DNA from: Flavobacteriales bacterium
GTDB lineage: Bacteria > Bacteroidota > Bacteroidia > Flavobacteriales > Flavobacteriaceae
Direction of reading: 5' to 3'
NCBI GenBank assembly: GCA_027003085.1
Contig: JALWYR010000026.1
Span: 1-27,585, forward strand
DNA: 27,585 nucleotides
Part shown: positions 15,429 to 23,207 of the stretch, one piece after another
Layout of the letters: every line of letters begins with the position of its first letter
Numbering within the stretch: position 1 is the stretch's first letter
Program-made: the position numbers and the translations under genes
Notes under the pieces: generated by a model
Databases searched by the model: none
Told to the model about the DNA's origin: nothing
What the model saw: the letters and a program-made list of their open reading frames with translations, nothing else

Positions 15429-16394
15429 TTATTGATTTTTTGGAATTTCGGCAACCTTGTGAATGCGGTTTTGGGCCAGCAAATCCTTGTAGGCACTGTC
15501 CAAAATGCCGTTGATGAACTTATTGGATTTGGGCGTGGAAAATTCTTTGGCTATTTCCACGTATTCGTTGATGCTAACTGTGGGCGGAATGGTGGGGAAA
15601 TAAAGCATTTCGGCCAGGCCCATCATCAGCAGGATTTTATCCACTTGCGAAAGCCGGTTAAAGTCCCAATTTTTGACCTTGCCGGCAATGATTTCGCTCA
15701 ATTCATCCCTGTTTTGGAAGGTATGCAGTAAAAGATCACGGCCGAACTCCCGGTCGTCTTCACTTTTGAACAGGGGCAAAAGCGGTTTGTCGGCCGTGTC
15801 GTTGGGCCCGAACTTGTCCAGGGTTTTCATTACCATGGTGTTGGCAATGGCAATATCGTCGGCCCAATTGATTTCCATATTTTCCAAAAAGCCGTGCAGT
15901 TTTTCGTCGGGAGCAATTTGGTTTTTGTAGGCATCCAGGGCAAAATGCTTGTCGGCCTTAAAGTCCGGCTCCGGGATGCGCACATATTGTTTGTATGCCC
16001 CAGATGCTTTGACCTTGTCCAATAAATGGCGAACGAGCTCCGGTTCTCCGTACCAAATATGTTGAAGCCCATACCGGGCGGTTTCTTTTTCCAATTGCCG
16101 GTTTTGTTCCAGCAATTTTCCGATACGGTTGTCCAGCAAGTGTGTATCGGGATGAAGGTCTTCGGGTGTTTTAAGGTGTTTTTTCTTGCGACGTTCGAGC
16201 AGGTCGGCCTCGCGGCGTCGAATTTCCACGGGTAAATTCAGGAGTAACAGGTAAAGTTTGTAGATGTTTTCCAAGTTGGTAAACAATCGCTTGACCGAAC
16301 GTTCGGGATCCGCATGACGGGTGGCTTCTTTTTCGGTGAGCAGGGCATAGAGTTCCTGCATTACTTTGGAGCGGATATTACGCCGGTTAATCAT
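15429..16394 (-). CDS. nusB: Transcription antitermination factor NusB (long form)
   Basis: NusB with S10/NusE forms the antitermination complex needed for rRNA transcription. The 321-residue length is about twice that of E. coli NusB but usual for Bacteroidota. MINRRNIRSKVMQELYAL begins the first helix. The classic NusB core is in the second half, seen as NRLSQVDKILLMMGLAEML and VSINEYVEIAKEFSTPKSNKFINGILD. The start at 16394 is chosen because the frame's upstream extension, back to 16502, would cross a near-consensus promoter at 16416-16446. The gene heads a tight group with DUF1573, the membrane protein and prmA. Confidence 0.93.
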   Translation of the reverse strand: MINRRNIRSKVMQELYALLTEKEATRHADPERSVKRLFTNLENIYKLYLLLLNLPVEIRRREADLLERRKKKHLKTPEDLHPDTHLLDNRIGKLLEQNRQLEKETARYGLQHIWYGEPELVRHLLDKVKASGAYKQYVRIPEPDFKADKHFALDAYKNQIAPDEKLHGFLENMEINWADDIAIANTMVMKTLDKFGPNDTADKPLLPLFKSEDDREFGRDLLLHTFQNRDELSEIIAGKVKNWDFNRLSQVDKILLMMGLAEMLYFPTIPPTVSINEYVEIAKEFSTPKSNKFINGILDSAYKDLLAQNRIHKVAEIPKNQ

Positions 16395-16415
16395 AGAGCG
16401 CCTGAATTTGCGCGA

Positions 16416-16446
16416 CAAATTTACACTTTTTCCTCCGGTGCCCAAA
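16416..16446 (-). promoter_or_regulatory. Near-consensus promoter of the nusB operon
   Basis: On the minus strand TTTG (16443-16446), a 19-base spacer and TAAATTTG (16416-16423) match TTTG-N19-TAnnTTTG at every fixed position. Transcription would start near 16409, some 15 bases before the nusB ATG. The remaining DNA up to 16760 is AT-rich and shows no gene I can support. Confidence 0.75.
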
Positions 16447-16763
16447 GAGGTAAATAAAATTTTTTCCGGTATGTTTACTTTTCCCAATACGACTTTTTTC
16501 ATAAAAACTCATCAATAAATGCCCCGAATTTTCATAATAATATTTCCCCTCAAATCCGTAAGACAAACAAAATCTCCTTTGGTTGGAAAATTAAAAGTTT
16601 CTATTGACTCGAAAGAAATAGCATCAAATTTTCGGCGAAATTACTTTTTTGACACAACTTACCCCCGCTCCCCGGAACGGAGACTATTGCCGAGAAGTCT
16701 GTTTGTTACTAAGGTGATTTATTAACCGAAAAAATAATGTGCATTGCCAAGAGCGATAGCCGG

Positions 16764-16793
16764 TTTGTTTTAGACCAATTACTTGAATTTTTG
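16764..16793 (+). promoter_or_regulatory. Possible promoter of the orphan gene at 16814
   Basis: TTTG (16764-16767) is followed after 18 bases by AATTTTTG (16786-16793), one mismatch from TAnnTTTG. A start near 16800 would give a leader of about 14 bases. Confidence 0.4.
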
Positions 16794-16813
16794 TATTTTC
16801 ATCTAAAAAAACA

Positions 16814-17251
16814 ATGATAGACCTATACAATAACCCGCATATTGAAATAATAAAGGAAAAATACCCGGATTATTTTACAGGATTTGTAACGTCCAAGGGG
16901 TATAAAATTAATTCGAATCAAGACCGAATCAGGACATTGATAGATTGGGAAGCAATGGATAAAAAATATGCTATCCCGTATTTCATGGAAAACAGTAACA
17001 AAAAAATAAAAAACGGGTTAATCAACAGTGTTTTCGGACAGCAAAACACCATTGTATTGATTGAATTCGGCCCCAATGAGCCAATGGTAAAAACTATAAA
17101 TAAGTATTTTATTGAACATTGGGATGATTTTATTTCGGATTACGGTTCATTGGGAGCAAGCCTCATATCCTTGGACGGAAATTTTCTAATGGAATTTACA
17201 GACGATACGTATTATTTATTGTATAGCAACTTTCCTATCCCGATTCAATAA
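16814..17251 (+). CDS. Hypothetical protein, AT-rich orphan
   Basis: I do not recognise this 145-residue protein. It begins MIDLYNNPHIEIIKEKYPDYF, has no signal peptide or membrane span, and looks like a compact acidic alpha/beta protein (IVLIEFGPNEPM, HWDDFISDYGSLGASLISLDG, TDDTYYLLYSNFPIPIQ). It is visibly richer in A+T than its neighbours, uses AAA/AAT/ATT codons heavily, and stands alone between two minus-strand operons. That combination suggests acquisition by transfer. Size, acidity and isolation recall stand-alone immunity-type proteins of toxin systems, but no toxin gene is adjacent, so this is only a suggestion. A promoter-like sequence 14-50 bases upstream supports the ATG. Confidence 0.7.
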   Translation: MIDLYNNPHIEIIKEKYPDYFTGFVTSKGYKINSNQDRIRTLIDWEAMDKKYAIPYFMENSNKKIKNGLINSVFGQQNTIVLIEFGPNEPMVKTINKYFIEHWDDFISDYGSLGASLISLDGNFLMEFTDDTYYLLYSNFPIPIQ

Positions 17252-17315
17252 AAATCATACCCATAGCCTGTTACCTTGAACCCGGAGGTTAAAAACGGGA
17301 ATGTATGCATTGGCG

Positions 17316-18461
17316 TTAAAATCCTTCCCAAACCTCCACATAACGTTCCGCCATACGGACATAGTGATGCTCACGTTCGATAAAGCGCCTTGCATTTTCC
17401 GATATGCGTTGTAGTAATGCCGGATTTTCGATGAGTTCCGACAATTTTTCCACCAAATCATCCACATCGGGCAGGGCATTGATGCAAACCGGTTCGTCCA
17501 ATCCGTAATGTTCGTAAAAAACCTTTTCGGCACCCGTAAACACCACTTTACCCATGGCCATACTCTCCAAGGCATTATACCCTTGGTCCCAGGAATATAC
17601 CTGGTCCAGCACTATATGCGCATCTTCCAGTCGGCGGATATAATCCTTGTAGGCCAAATCACGCACTTGAACAACCTGCACCTTGTCCGACCCGTAGCGG
17701 CGCATGATTTTTTCCAAGGCCTTTTCGAAAAAACCGTTTCCTTTTTTCCAGTAATTGCCCGAATTGATTCCGTGCAAAATCCTCACCGGCCCTTTCAAGT
17801 GCGGAAAAGCATACCTGATTTTGTCCGTGTTCACCGGATTGGGAATCATGGACAAGGCCTTGGGATGATTCCGGTAGGGAATGGCATAATCCAAATCCGT
17901 GGGTATAATTCCACGAACTTTGCCCATCAATTCTTCATGCCAATCCGTAAAAGCGGGTTCCAGGTATTTGAGCGAATAGCGGAACCGGTCTTTCAGCGAC
18001 GGATTCTCCTGCATGGGCGTAAGCACGGAATAGGGCACGCCCGGATTTTCCAAATAATAACGGTTCACCACCGGGTCGTCGCCGCAGGCCAAAAGGAAGG
18101 CCTTATCGTTGCGTTCCAAAATGCGGCGGATGATTTTTTGCTCGTAACCCAAATGGGATTCAAACGGAAAACTATTGATCAATTGTACCACATCGTAAGC
18201 CACCCAACGGGTGCATTGCCTTCGCAAACGCCAGGCGGTTTCGACGCGTGCCGGGTCGTAGCCTGTTATGCGAAAAATACCCTGACGCACAGGGCGCATG
18301 GCGGGATGCAAACTGAGCCGGGGCCGCAGATCAAAGTCGGCCGGATATTGTTTAAAACCGTCGCCCGTGGCGGCAATACGCGCCTCGACGCCCAGCTGTT
18401 CCAGGCCTTCTTTCAAGCTGTTGTGTAAGCGACTGTATTCGCCCAGGAGCAGGACTTTCAC
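17316..18461 (-). CDS. Glycosyltransferase, GT-B fold (GT4-like)
   Basis: A 381-residue soluble protein starting at a GTG (18459-18461), with no in-frame ATG near. The N-terminal Rossmann-like strand KVLLLGEYSRLHNSLKEGLEQLG and the C-terminal nucleotide-sugar domain (RILHGINSGNYWKKGNGFF, VLDQVYSWDQGYNALESMAMGKVVFTG) follow the GT-B plan. The E-S-MAMGK motif corresponds to the E-x7-E-type donor-binding region. A role in surface polysaccharide or glycolipid synthesis is inferred; donor and acceptor cannot be told. It is transcribed divergently from a GT2 gene with 37 bases between starts, suggesting a small glycan-assembly pair. Confidence 0.75.
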   Translation of the reverse strand: MKVLLLGEYSRLHNSLKEGLEQLGVEARIAATGDGFKQYPADFDLRPRLSLHPAMRPVRQGIFRITGYDPARVETAWRLRRQCTRWVAYDVVQLINSFPFESHLGYEQKIIRRILERNDKAFLLACGDDPVVNRYYLENPGVPYSVLTPMQENPSLKDRFRYSLKYLEPAFTDWHEELMGKVRGIIPTDLDYAIPYRNHPKALSMIPNPVNTDKIRYAFPHLKGPVRILHGINSGNYWKKGNGFFEKALEKIMRRYGSDKVQVVQVRDLAYKDYIRRLEDAHIVLDQVYSWDQGYNALESMAMGKVVFTGAEKVFYEHYGLDEPVCINALPDVDDLVEKLSELIENPALLQRISENARRFIEREHHYVRMAERYVEVWEGF

Positions 18462-18469
18462 TATCTTTG
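18462..18469 (+). promoter_or_regulatory. Possible -7 box of the GT2 gene
   Basis: TATCTTTG matches TAnnTTTG exactly and lies 29 bases before the GT2 ATG, a normal distance. A -33 TTTG at the expected spacing is absent, so support is partial. It lies in the 37-base divergent interval. Confidence 0.35.
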
Positions 18470-18498
18470 AAGGGATTTATCCGTGTAAATTTAGGCAA

Positions 18499-19281
18499 AT
18501 GCGCCCGGATTTGGAAATTTTACTATCCACCACCGACCGCCGGGATACGGATTGGTTGGCTGCCCTTTTTGAGCACGGAACCGAAGGCGCCCACATCCTG
18601 ATTGTAAACCAATCGGATGGTGGGGCCCAAATTCCACCGGACAAACTGCCCGCCCACGTGCGCGTTATCAACCAAACGGGCTACGGGCTGTCGCGCAGCC
18701 GGAACACGGCCTTGAAAAATGCACGCGGTAAATACGTTTTACTTGCCGACGACGATATGCTTTTCCTGCCCGGATTTGCGAAGCGACTCATCGAAGCGCA
18801 CCGCCGGTTGGAAAGTCCGTTGTTGATATTCCCCATGCAAAAAACCGGCGGAGGTTATTTCGGCCCGCACCGGCCCGACCCCTACCATTTGAAGAATTTT
18901 GCCCGGATCTATTCGGGTCAAATGTCGTTCAAGTCGGACGCGTGGAAAAAAGCGGGCTTAGGGTTTGACGAACGATTCGGTTTGGGCGCCGCATATCCCG
19001 ATGCCGAAAATTATATTTTCCTTACCCAATGGCATCGCAAGGGCTTACCGGTGGTCTATGCCGGGGGCGATGCGGTGGTTGAGCATCCGCCGCTAACTTC
19101 GAGTCATTTTTTGGAACGGCCCGGCAACATCAAGGCACGGCTGGCTATGTATAAACTACTCTACGGAACGCGGGTTTATGCCTATTTTTGGAAGTTGATG
19201 TTTTTTTTGTGGCGCACAGGACGCATTGCATTTTCGGACATCGGGTTTTATTGGCGGTGGATACGTGATTTAAAGATTTAG
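18499..19281 (+). CDS. Family 2 glycosyltransferase
   Basis: A 260-residue GT-A fold protein. The ATG at 18499 begins MRPDLEILLSTTDRRDTDW. The frame is open further upstream only as the opposite strand of the divergent GT gene, so the later start is chosen. Typical GT2 elements are the GYGLSRSRNTALKNARGKY donor-site segment followed by LLADDDMLFLPG with the DDD (DxD) metal motif near residue 85. A later DERFGLGAAYPDAENYIFL supplies the acidic catalytic-base region (ED-like). A basic hydrophobic C-terminus (FWKLMFFLWRTG) may touch the membrane. The sugar and acceptor are unknown. Confidence 0.85.
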   Translation: MRPDLEILLSTTDRRDTDWLAALFEHGTEGAHILIVNQSDGGAQIPPDKLPAHVRVINQTGYGLSRSRNTALKNARGKYVLLADDDMLFLPGFAKRLIEAHRRLESPLLIFPMQKTGGGYFGPHRPDPYHLKNFARIYSGQMSFKSDAWKKAGLGFDERFGLGAAYPDAENYIFLTQWHRKGLPVVYAGGDAVVEHPPLTSSHFLERPGNIKARLAMYKLLYGTRVYAYFWKLMFFLWRTGRIAFSDIGFYWRWIRDLKI

Positions 19282-19291
19282 TTTTGCCGGC

Positions 19292-19310
19292 GCCGGGGAG
19301 CCCGGCCTTT
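19292..19310 (+). terminator. Hairpin after the GT2 gene
   Basis: GCCGGG-GAG-CCCGGC (19292-19306) followed by CTTTATT lies 10 bases beyond the GT2 stop codon. The 6-bp GC stem plus short T-rich tail fits a modest intrinsic terminator. Confidence 0.5.
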
Positions 19311-19379
19311 ATTCATTCGGATTCACCTCCAATTGACTGAAAATCAAATAATAATTCAAAACTCATAATTGATAATCAA

Positions 19380-19740
19380 TGCGCCCGGTCTCCCCGGACG
19401 TTGCTCGGCAGCCCTGCGGTCTGCCTGCGCTAGGGCGTGGAGCCTGCGCCTTCCGTTAGCCAAACCCTCCTTGCCGCGGCTTGTCTCCACGCCGGCTCCG
19501 CAAGCCCCTCGGCTTCGCTTCGCTTCGTCGCGGGTCTTGCTCCGCGGGCCTCGGAACCCTCCGGTTTCCTCGGCGGCTCCGGGAGCCACCTGTGGCGTCT
19601 CCCTTCGCGTGCTTCGGAGCCGCTTTGCGTCTCCTTGCTTGTTGCCGGCGAGCCGCCTGCGCCGTCTCGCCTTGGCCCCGCGGAGCCCTGCCGCCTCGCC
19701 CGGACCTTCGCCTCTCCCGGCGGCGGTCTCCGCGGGAATT
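19380..19740. repeat. GC-rich geneless tract
   Basis: About 360 bases with strong pyrimidine and GC bias (recurring CTCCGC, CTTCGC, GCCGCCT) form part of the 1.2-kb geneless interval 19282-20501. Long open frames exist on several strands at once, with arginine/alanine/proline-rich translations, which is a compositional effect and not coding. It looks like one of the GC-rich intergenic repeat families of this genome, but no second copy of this exact tract is in the window. Confidence 0.45.
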
Positions 19741-19745
19741 CTTTT

Positions 19746-19915
19746 TGTCATTCCCGCAAAATCGTGAACCCGCTCCCCATATGTCATTCCCACGAAAGCG
19801 GGAATCCAGGGGTTCCGTATTGACTCCGTTTGTCCTGCCTGCAAAGTCGATGAATCCGGCCCCACCTGTCATTCCCGTACCCGCCTGCGCGGGCACAGGC
19901 TCCGGCGGGAATCCG
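19746..19915. repeat. Cluster of TGTCATTCCC-type palindromic intergenic repeats
   Basis: TGTCATTCCC occurs at 19746, 19782 and 19867. The second is followed by ACGAAAGCGGGAATCC and the third by CGCCTGCGCGGG...GGCGGGAATCC, so each pairs a CATTCCC with a downstream GGGAATCC. On the opposite strand these read as the familiar WIPAFAGMT-type spurious peptide, a hallmark of dispersed palindromic repeats in many bacterial genomes. The elements are non-coding. Confidence 0.65.
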
Positions 19916-19962
19916 GGCGCCCCGGTTTGCCTCCTTTTTTCATTCCTGCAATGCGGTTTCGA

Positions 19963-20165
19963 CTTCAATGTTTACAATAGGAGAGAGGTGTCATTCCGAC
20001 GGAGTTTTGCCGGCGTCAGCAAGGCAAAACGACGAGGAATCTCTTCACGGAATGAACAATAGGAACATAACATTCCGCCTTGGATGAAGCATCCGTATTG
20101 AGATTTCTCAGTCGCGCCCTTCGGGCGCTCCATCGAAATAACATCTTCCTTCAATGTTTGCAGTA
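19963..20165. repeat. Palindromic repeat unit between imperfect 18-base direct repeats
   Basis: CTTCAATGTTTACAATAG (19963-19980) and CTTCAATGTTTGCAGTAG (20148-20165) are 16/18 identical. Between them is a CATTCCG...CGGAATG inverted pair (about 19991-20056) enclosing sequence seen as a dispersed repeat in many genomes, plus a GCGCCC-TTC-GGGCGC hairpin at 20114-20128. The whole looks like a small non-autonomous repeat. No coding capacity is supported. Confidence 0.45.
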
Positions 20166-20262
20166 GCGGACAATCATAAACCCGGATATTCCAATCGAGG
20201 CAGGATGTTCCATTGTGGACGCGCGATTTATCGCGCGCACCTTATTATTGCGCCAGGGATGG

Positions 20263-20493
20263 GAGCGGTTATGGGGCGAAGGGGCGAAAGTATTTTTTGC
20301 GCCGGCGCTGGGGGCTCCCGGAGGAAGAGACCGCAGCGCCGGCCATGCAAAAACCGACGCACCCGAGCCGCATTTGAGCGGACAGCCCGGCCGGCGCCGG
20401 AGTTCGGCACGCCAAGCGCAAGGACGCTCCGCCGGCCAAAGCGCTTGGCGTTGGCGTAGCCGCCGAACCCGAGCGCCGGGGCGCCCGAAAAAA
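20263..20493 (-). repeat. GC-rich intergenic element, copy B
   Basis: This counterpart of 6385-6606 begins on the minus strand with TTTTTT (20488-20493) eight bases after the psuG stop codon. It runs through GC-rich inverted motifs (CGGGCGC, GGCGCTG, GCCGGC) and ends in a CCCCATAACCGCTC that matches copy A's CCCATTACCGCTC. Inside, similarity to copy A is loose apart from the T-run near the GAGCGG end (20309-20314). Open frames within it are compositional. Confidence 0.55.
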
Positions 20494-20501
20494 TAATAAT
20501 T

Positions 20502-21425
20502 TTAGCGTTCGTCTTGTTTGCTTAGCTTTACGGCAATGCGTGCCGCGGCACGGGCATTGGCTTTGAGCAGGGCCAAATTGGCTTGCATGCTGCGACCGCC
20601 GGTCAGTTCCATGATGCGGCTGAGCAAAAAAGGCGTAATTTCTTTGCCACGGATGCCGGCAGCGGCTTGCATTTGCAAGGCACGGGCGATGTGGGCTTCC
20701 ATTTGGTCGAAGGGGATTTGATCGGCTTCGGGCACCGGATGGGCTATCAACAGCCCCGTGTCGATACCCAGCCCGAAGTGTGCATCGATTACGCGGGCGG
20801 CTTCGGATTCGTCTTTTACGCTCTGGTGCAGGCGGTGGCCGCTGCTGCGTGAATAAAAAGCCGGAAATTCGACGGTGCCCAAGCCCACAACCGGCACGCC
20901 GAGGGTTTCCAACATTTCCAAGGTGGCCCCAATGTCCAGGATGGATTTTACGCCGCTGGCCACTACGGCCACGGGGGTGCGGGCCAGCTCGTAGAGGTCG
21001 GCCGAAATATCGAAACTTTCGCGAGCTTCGCGATGCACGCCGCCAATGCCGCCGGTGCTGAAAATCCGGATGCCTGCGCGGTGGGCTATCCACATGGTGG
21101 CCGCCACGGTGGTGGCGCCGTTTAAGCCTCGGGCGACTACATAGCTCAAATCCCGCCGGCTGGCTTTGTGCACCGGCTCCCGTTTGCGGGCCAGGCGTTC
21201 GATATTGCCTTCGGTCAGTCCTACGCGGATACGCCCGTCGATGACGGCAATGGTGGCGGGCAGGGCGCCTTCGGCGCGTATGACGGCTTCGGTTTCCAAG
21301 GCCAATTGCATGTTGTCGGGCCAGGGAAGTCCGTGGGAAATGACCGTGGATTCCAAGGCCACTACGGGATTGCCGGCGTCCAGGGCTTGTGCTACGGGCG
21401 GTGCTATATCGAAAAAAGCTTTCAC
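20502..21425 (-). CDS. psuG: Pseudouridine-5'-phosphate glycosidase
   Basis: The enzyme reversibly splits pseudouridine 5'-phosphate into uracil and ribose 5-phosphate, breaking the C-C glycosidic bond. It has 307 residues, the normal length. PVVALESTVISHGLPWPDN carries the conserved Glu (E25), VHKASRRDL the conserved Lys (K87), FSTGGIGGVHREA the phosphate-binding segment with His, and VVASGVKSILDIGATLE the second conserved Lys. The C-terminus keeps ANLALLKANARAAARIA. It starts at a GTG (21423-21425) overlapping the psuK stop as GTGA, so it is translated from the psuK message. Confidence 0.95.
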   Translation of the reverse strand: MKAFFDIAPPVAQALDAGNPVVALESTVISHGLPWPDNMQLALETEAVIRAEGALPATIAVIDGRIRVGLTEGNIERLARKREPVHKASRRDLSYVVARGLNGATTVAATMWIAHRAGIRIFSTGGIGGVHREARESFDISADLYELARTPVAVVASGVKSILDIGATLEMLETLGVPVVGLGTVEFPAFYSRSSGHRLHQSVKDESEAARVIDAHFGLGIDTGLLIAHPVPEADQIPFDQMEAHIARALQMQAAAGIRGKEITPFLLSRIMELTGGRSMQANLALLKANARAAARIAVKLSKQDER

Positions 21426-22348
21426 GCTTGATGCAGTTTTTCCAAAATGGCTTGGGGGCGCATATCGTCCGACACCACACGTTCGCTTTGGACGGTCAGT
21501 CCGGCGGCAATTAATCCGGCACGGGCAATCAGGTCGGGTTCCAGTCCTTGGATAAAACCGAACAGCACGCCCGAAAGGAATGCATCACCGGCACCGATGG
21601 TGTTGAGCACTTTCGACGGCACGGGCGGTTGGTATTGGATGTAATCGCGATGGCCGTAAATCACGCCTTCCTTGCCCAGCGTGATAAACACGTGTTCCAC
21701 GCCTTCGTTCAGGAAATAACGCACCATATCCTCGTAGCGCGATTCGCGGGCCGAAAGTCCGGTGAGCACTTCGGCTTCGATGAGGTTGGTTTTGAGGATG
21801 TGCAATTGACTCAGCACCGGTTCGGCCCGTTTGGCTTTGTCGCCCGAAACGGTGTCGAGCACCCATTTGCGGTCGGGATAACGGTTGACCAAATAATCCA
21901 AAACCGAGGCGGGGAAATTGGTTTCCAGCACGGCATAATCGGCCGATTGGAGCGAAGGGAAATCCCGTTGGAAATGCGCCGGCGTGAGTTTGTCGTAAAT
22001 GCGCATGTCGGCAATGGCCACGGCCAGGTCGTTGTTGCGGTTGAGCACGGCCGAAAACACGGCCGACGAGTAACCGGGAATAAGCAGGGACTCATCCAGC
22101 GAAATGCCCAACGAGCGGGAATGTTCGGTGAGGAAAGTGCGGAAAAAATCATCGCCGAAAGCGCTGACAAGGGAAACTTTTTGTCCCAAGCGTGCAAGAT
22201 TCTCGGCTATGTTGCGCCCCACCCCACCCGGCAGCATGCGTATCATGCCTTTGTTGGAATCGTTAAACACCAGTCCTTCTTGCGGAAAGCCCACCAAATC
22301 GGTATTGGCGGCGCCAAAAACCGTAATCGAAGCCCGAGTAAGGTTCAT
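21422..22348 (-). CDS. psuK: PfkB-family sugar kinase, probable pseudouridine kinase
   Basis: It probably phosphorylates pseudouridine at the 5' position, making the substrate of the adjacent PsuG; the specificity is inferred from the operon. From the ATG at 22348 it has 308 residues. PfkB signatures are VFGAANTDLVGFP at the N-terminus, GGVGRNIAENLARLG (PfkB motif 1) near 42-56 and NTIGAGDAFLSGVLFG (motif 2, with the catalytic Asp) near 250-265. An upstream extension to 22396 is open but would run into the divergent gene's start region, so it is rejected. The gene overlaps psuG by four bases. Confidence 0.9.
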   Translation of the reverse strand: MNLTRASITVFGAANTDLVGFPQEGLVFNDSNKGMIRMLPGGVGRNIAENLARLGQKVSLVSAFGDDFFRTFLTEHSRSLGISLDESLLIPGYSSAVFSAVLNRNNDLAVAIADMRIYDKLTPAHFQRDFPSLQSADYAVLETNFPASVLDYLVNRYPDRKWVLDTVSGDKAKRAEPVLSQLHILKTNLIEAEVLTGLSARESRYEDMVRYFLNEGVEHVFITLGKEGVIYGHRDYIQYQPPVPSKVLNTIGAGDAFLSGVLFGFIQGLEPDLIARAGLIAAGLTVQSERVVSDDMRPQAILEKLHQA

Positions 22349-22362
22349 CGAAAAAAATTTGA

Positions 22363-22372
22363 GTAAATTTAC
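22363..22372. promoter_or_regulatory. Palindrome in the psuK / BtpA-like divergent region
   Basis: GTAAATTTAC is a perfect 10-base palindrome centred in the 40-base interval between the psuK ATG and the GTG of the BtpA-family gene. Each strand reads TAAATTTA, one base short of the TAnnTTTG -7 consensus, so it may be a shared two-way promoter core or a regulator site. No TTTG -33 box is properly spaced on either side. Confidence 0.35.
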
Positions 22373-22388
22373 ACGAAATATTTCAGAG

Positions 22389-23207
22389 GTGGGCAAGGAA
22401 AAGTTTCAAAAGGTTTTCGGCGATACCAAACCTTTGATTGCCATGATTCATACGGCGGCTTCGCCGGGGGCTCCCAAAAATATATTATCGCCCGAAGAAA
22501 TTACGGCACGTGCCTTGAACGAGGCCGAAGTGTATGCATCGGAAGGGGTGGACGCCCTGATGATTGAAAACATGCACGACGTTCCGTATGTTAAGCGTCA
22601 AGCGGCGCCCGAAGTGGTGGCACTGATGACGCGTATAGCCACCGAAATCAAGCGTAGATTTGCTTTGCCTTTGGGCATTCAAATTTTGGCCGGAGCCAAT
22701 CGTGAGGCCTTGGCGGCGGCCTTGGTTTCGGGTGCCGATTTTATCCGGGCCGAGGGTTTTGTGTTCGGGCATTTGGCCGATGAGGGTTATATGGAATCGG
22801 ATGCGGCGGAATTGCTCCGCTACCGTAAATACATAGGTGCAGAGCATATTGCCGTGTTTGCCGACATCAAAAAGAAACATGCTTCGCATGCCATTACGGC
22901 CGATGTGGATTTGGCACAAACGGCGCATGCCGCCGCGTTCTTTTCGGCCGATGGTGTGATTGTTACCGGCTCGTCCACAGGCCAAGCCGCCCGTCCCGGT
23001 GATGTGGAAGCCGCAGGCACGGCGGGGTTGCCCGTTTTGGTAGGTTCGGGGATTACGGATGCCAATTTGCCGGATTTTTATCCTTTGGCCGACGGGTTTA
23101 TTGTGGGTTCCTACTTCAAACAAAACGGCCATTGGGCCAACGACTTGGACAGGAAGCGTATCCGTGGTTTGGTAACACTGAAAAAAACGCTTGACGCAAA
23201 TGTTTAA
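22389..23207 (+). CDS. BtpA/SgcQ-family TIM-barrel protein
   Basis: A 272-residue protein from a GTG at 22389. Homologues start a few residues before the equivalent of FGDTKPLIAMIHT, and no in-frame ATG is suitably placed. The phosphate-binding barrel shows GVDALMIENMHDVPY, GIQILAGANREALAAAL, ADFIRAEGFVFGHLADEG, FADIKKKHAS, ADGVIVTGSSTGQAA, VLVGSGITDANLPDFY and ADGFIVGSYFK. These are characteristic of BtpA (named for photosystem I biogenesis in cyanobacteria) and SgcQ, whose enzymatic activity is not settled. This is presumably not a photosynthetic organism. Divergence from psuKG over 40 bases suggests a role with pseudouridine, ribose phosphate or a related sugar phosphate. The 3' end overlaps the next gene by 8 bases. 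Confidence 0.88.
   Translation: MGKEKFQKVFGDTKPLIAMIHTAASPGAPKNILSPEEITARALNEAEVYASEGVDALMIENMHDVPYVKRQAAPEVVALMTRIATEIKRRFALPLGIQILAGANREALAAALVSGADFIRAEGFVFGHLADEGYMESDAAELLRYRKYIGAEHIAVFADIKKKHASHAITADVDLAQTAHAAAFFSADGVIVTGSSTGQAARPGDVEAAGTAGLPVLVGSGITDANLPDFYPLADGFIVGSYFKQNGHWANDLDRKRIRGLVTLKKTLDANV

Noticed and set aside
16395..16502. 36-codon N-terminal extension of nusB
   Set aside because: It would cross the near-consensus promoter at 16416-16446, and MINRRNIRSK is the natural NusB start.
19356..20062. Several overlapping open frames of 130-190 codons in the geneless interval
   Set aside because: They arise from GC-rich and CATTCCC-type repeats. Translations such as WIPAFVGMT and Arg/Ala-rich runs are typical of non-coding repeats.
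20269..21480. 403-codon minus-strand frame overlapping psuG in another phase
   Set aside because: psuG is unmistakable in its own frame; this frame is Arg/His/Pro-rich and extends into a non-coding repeat.
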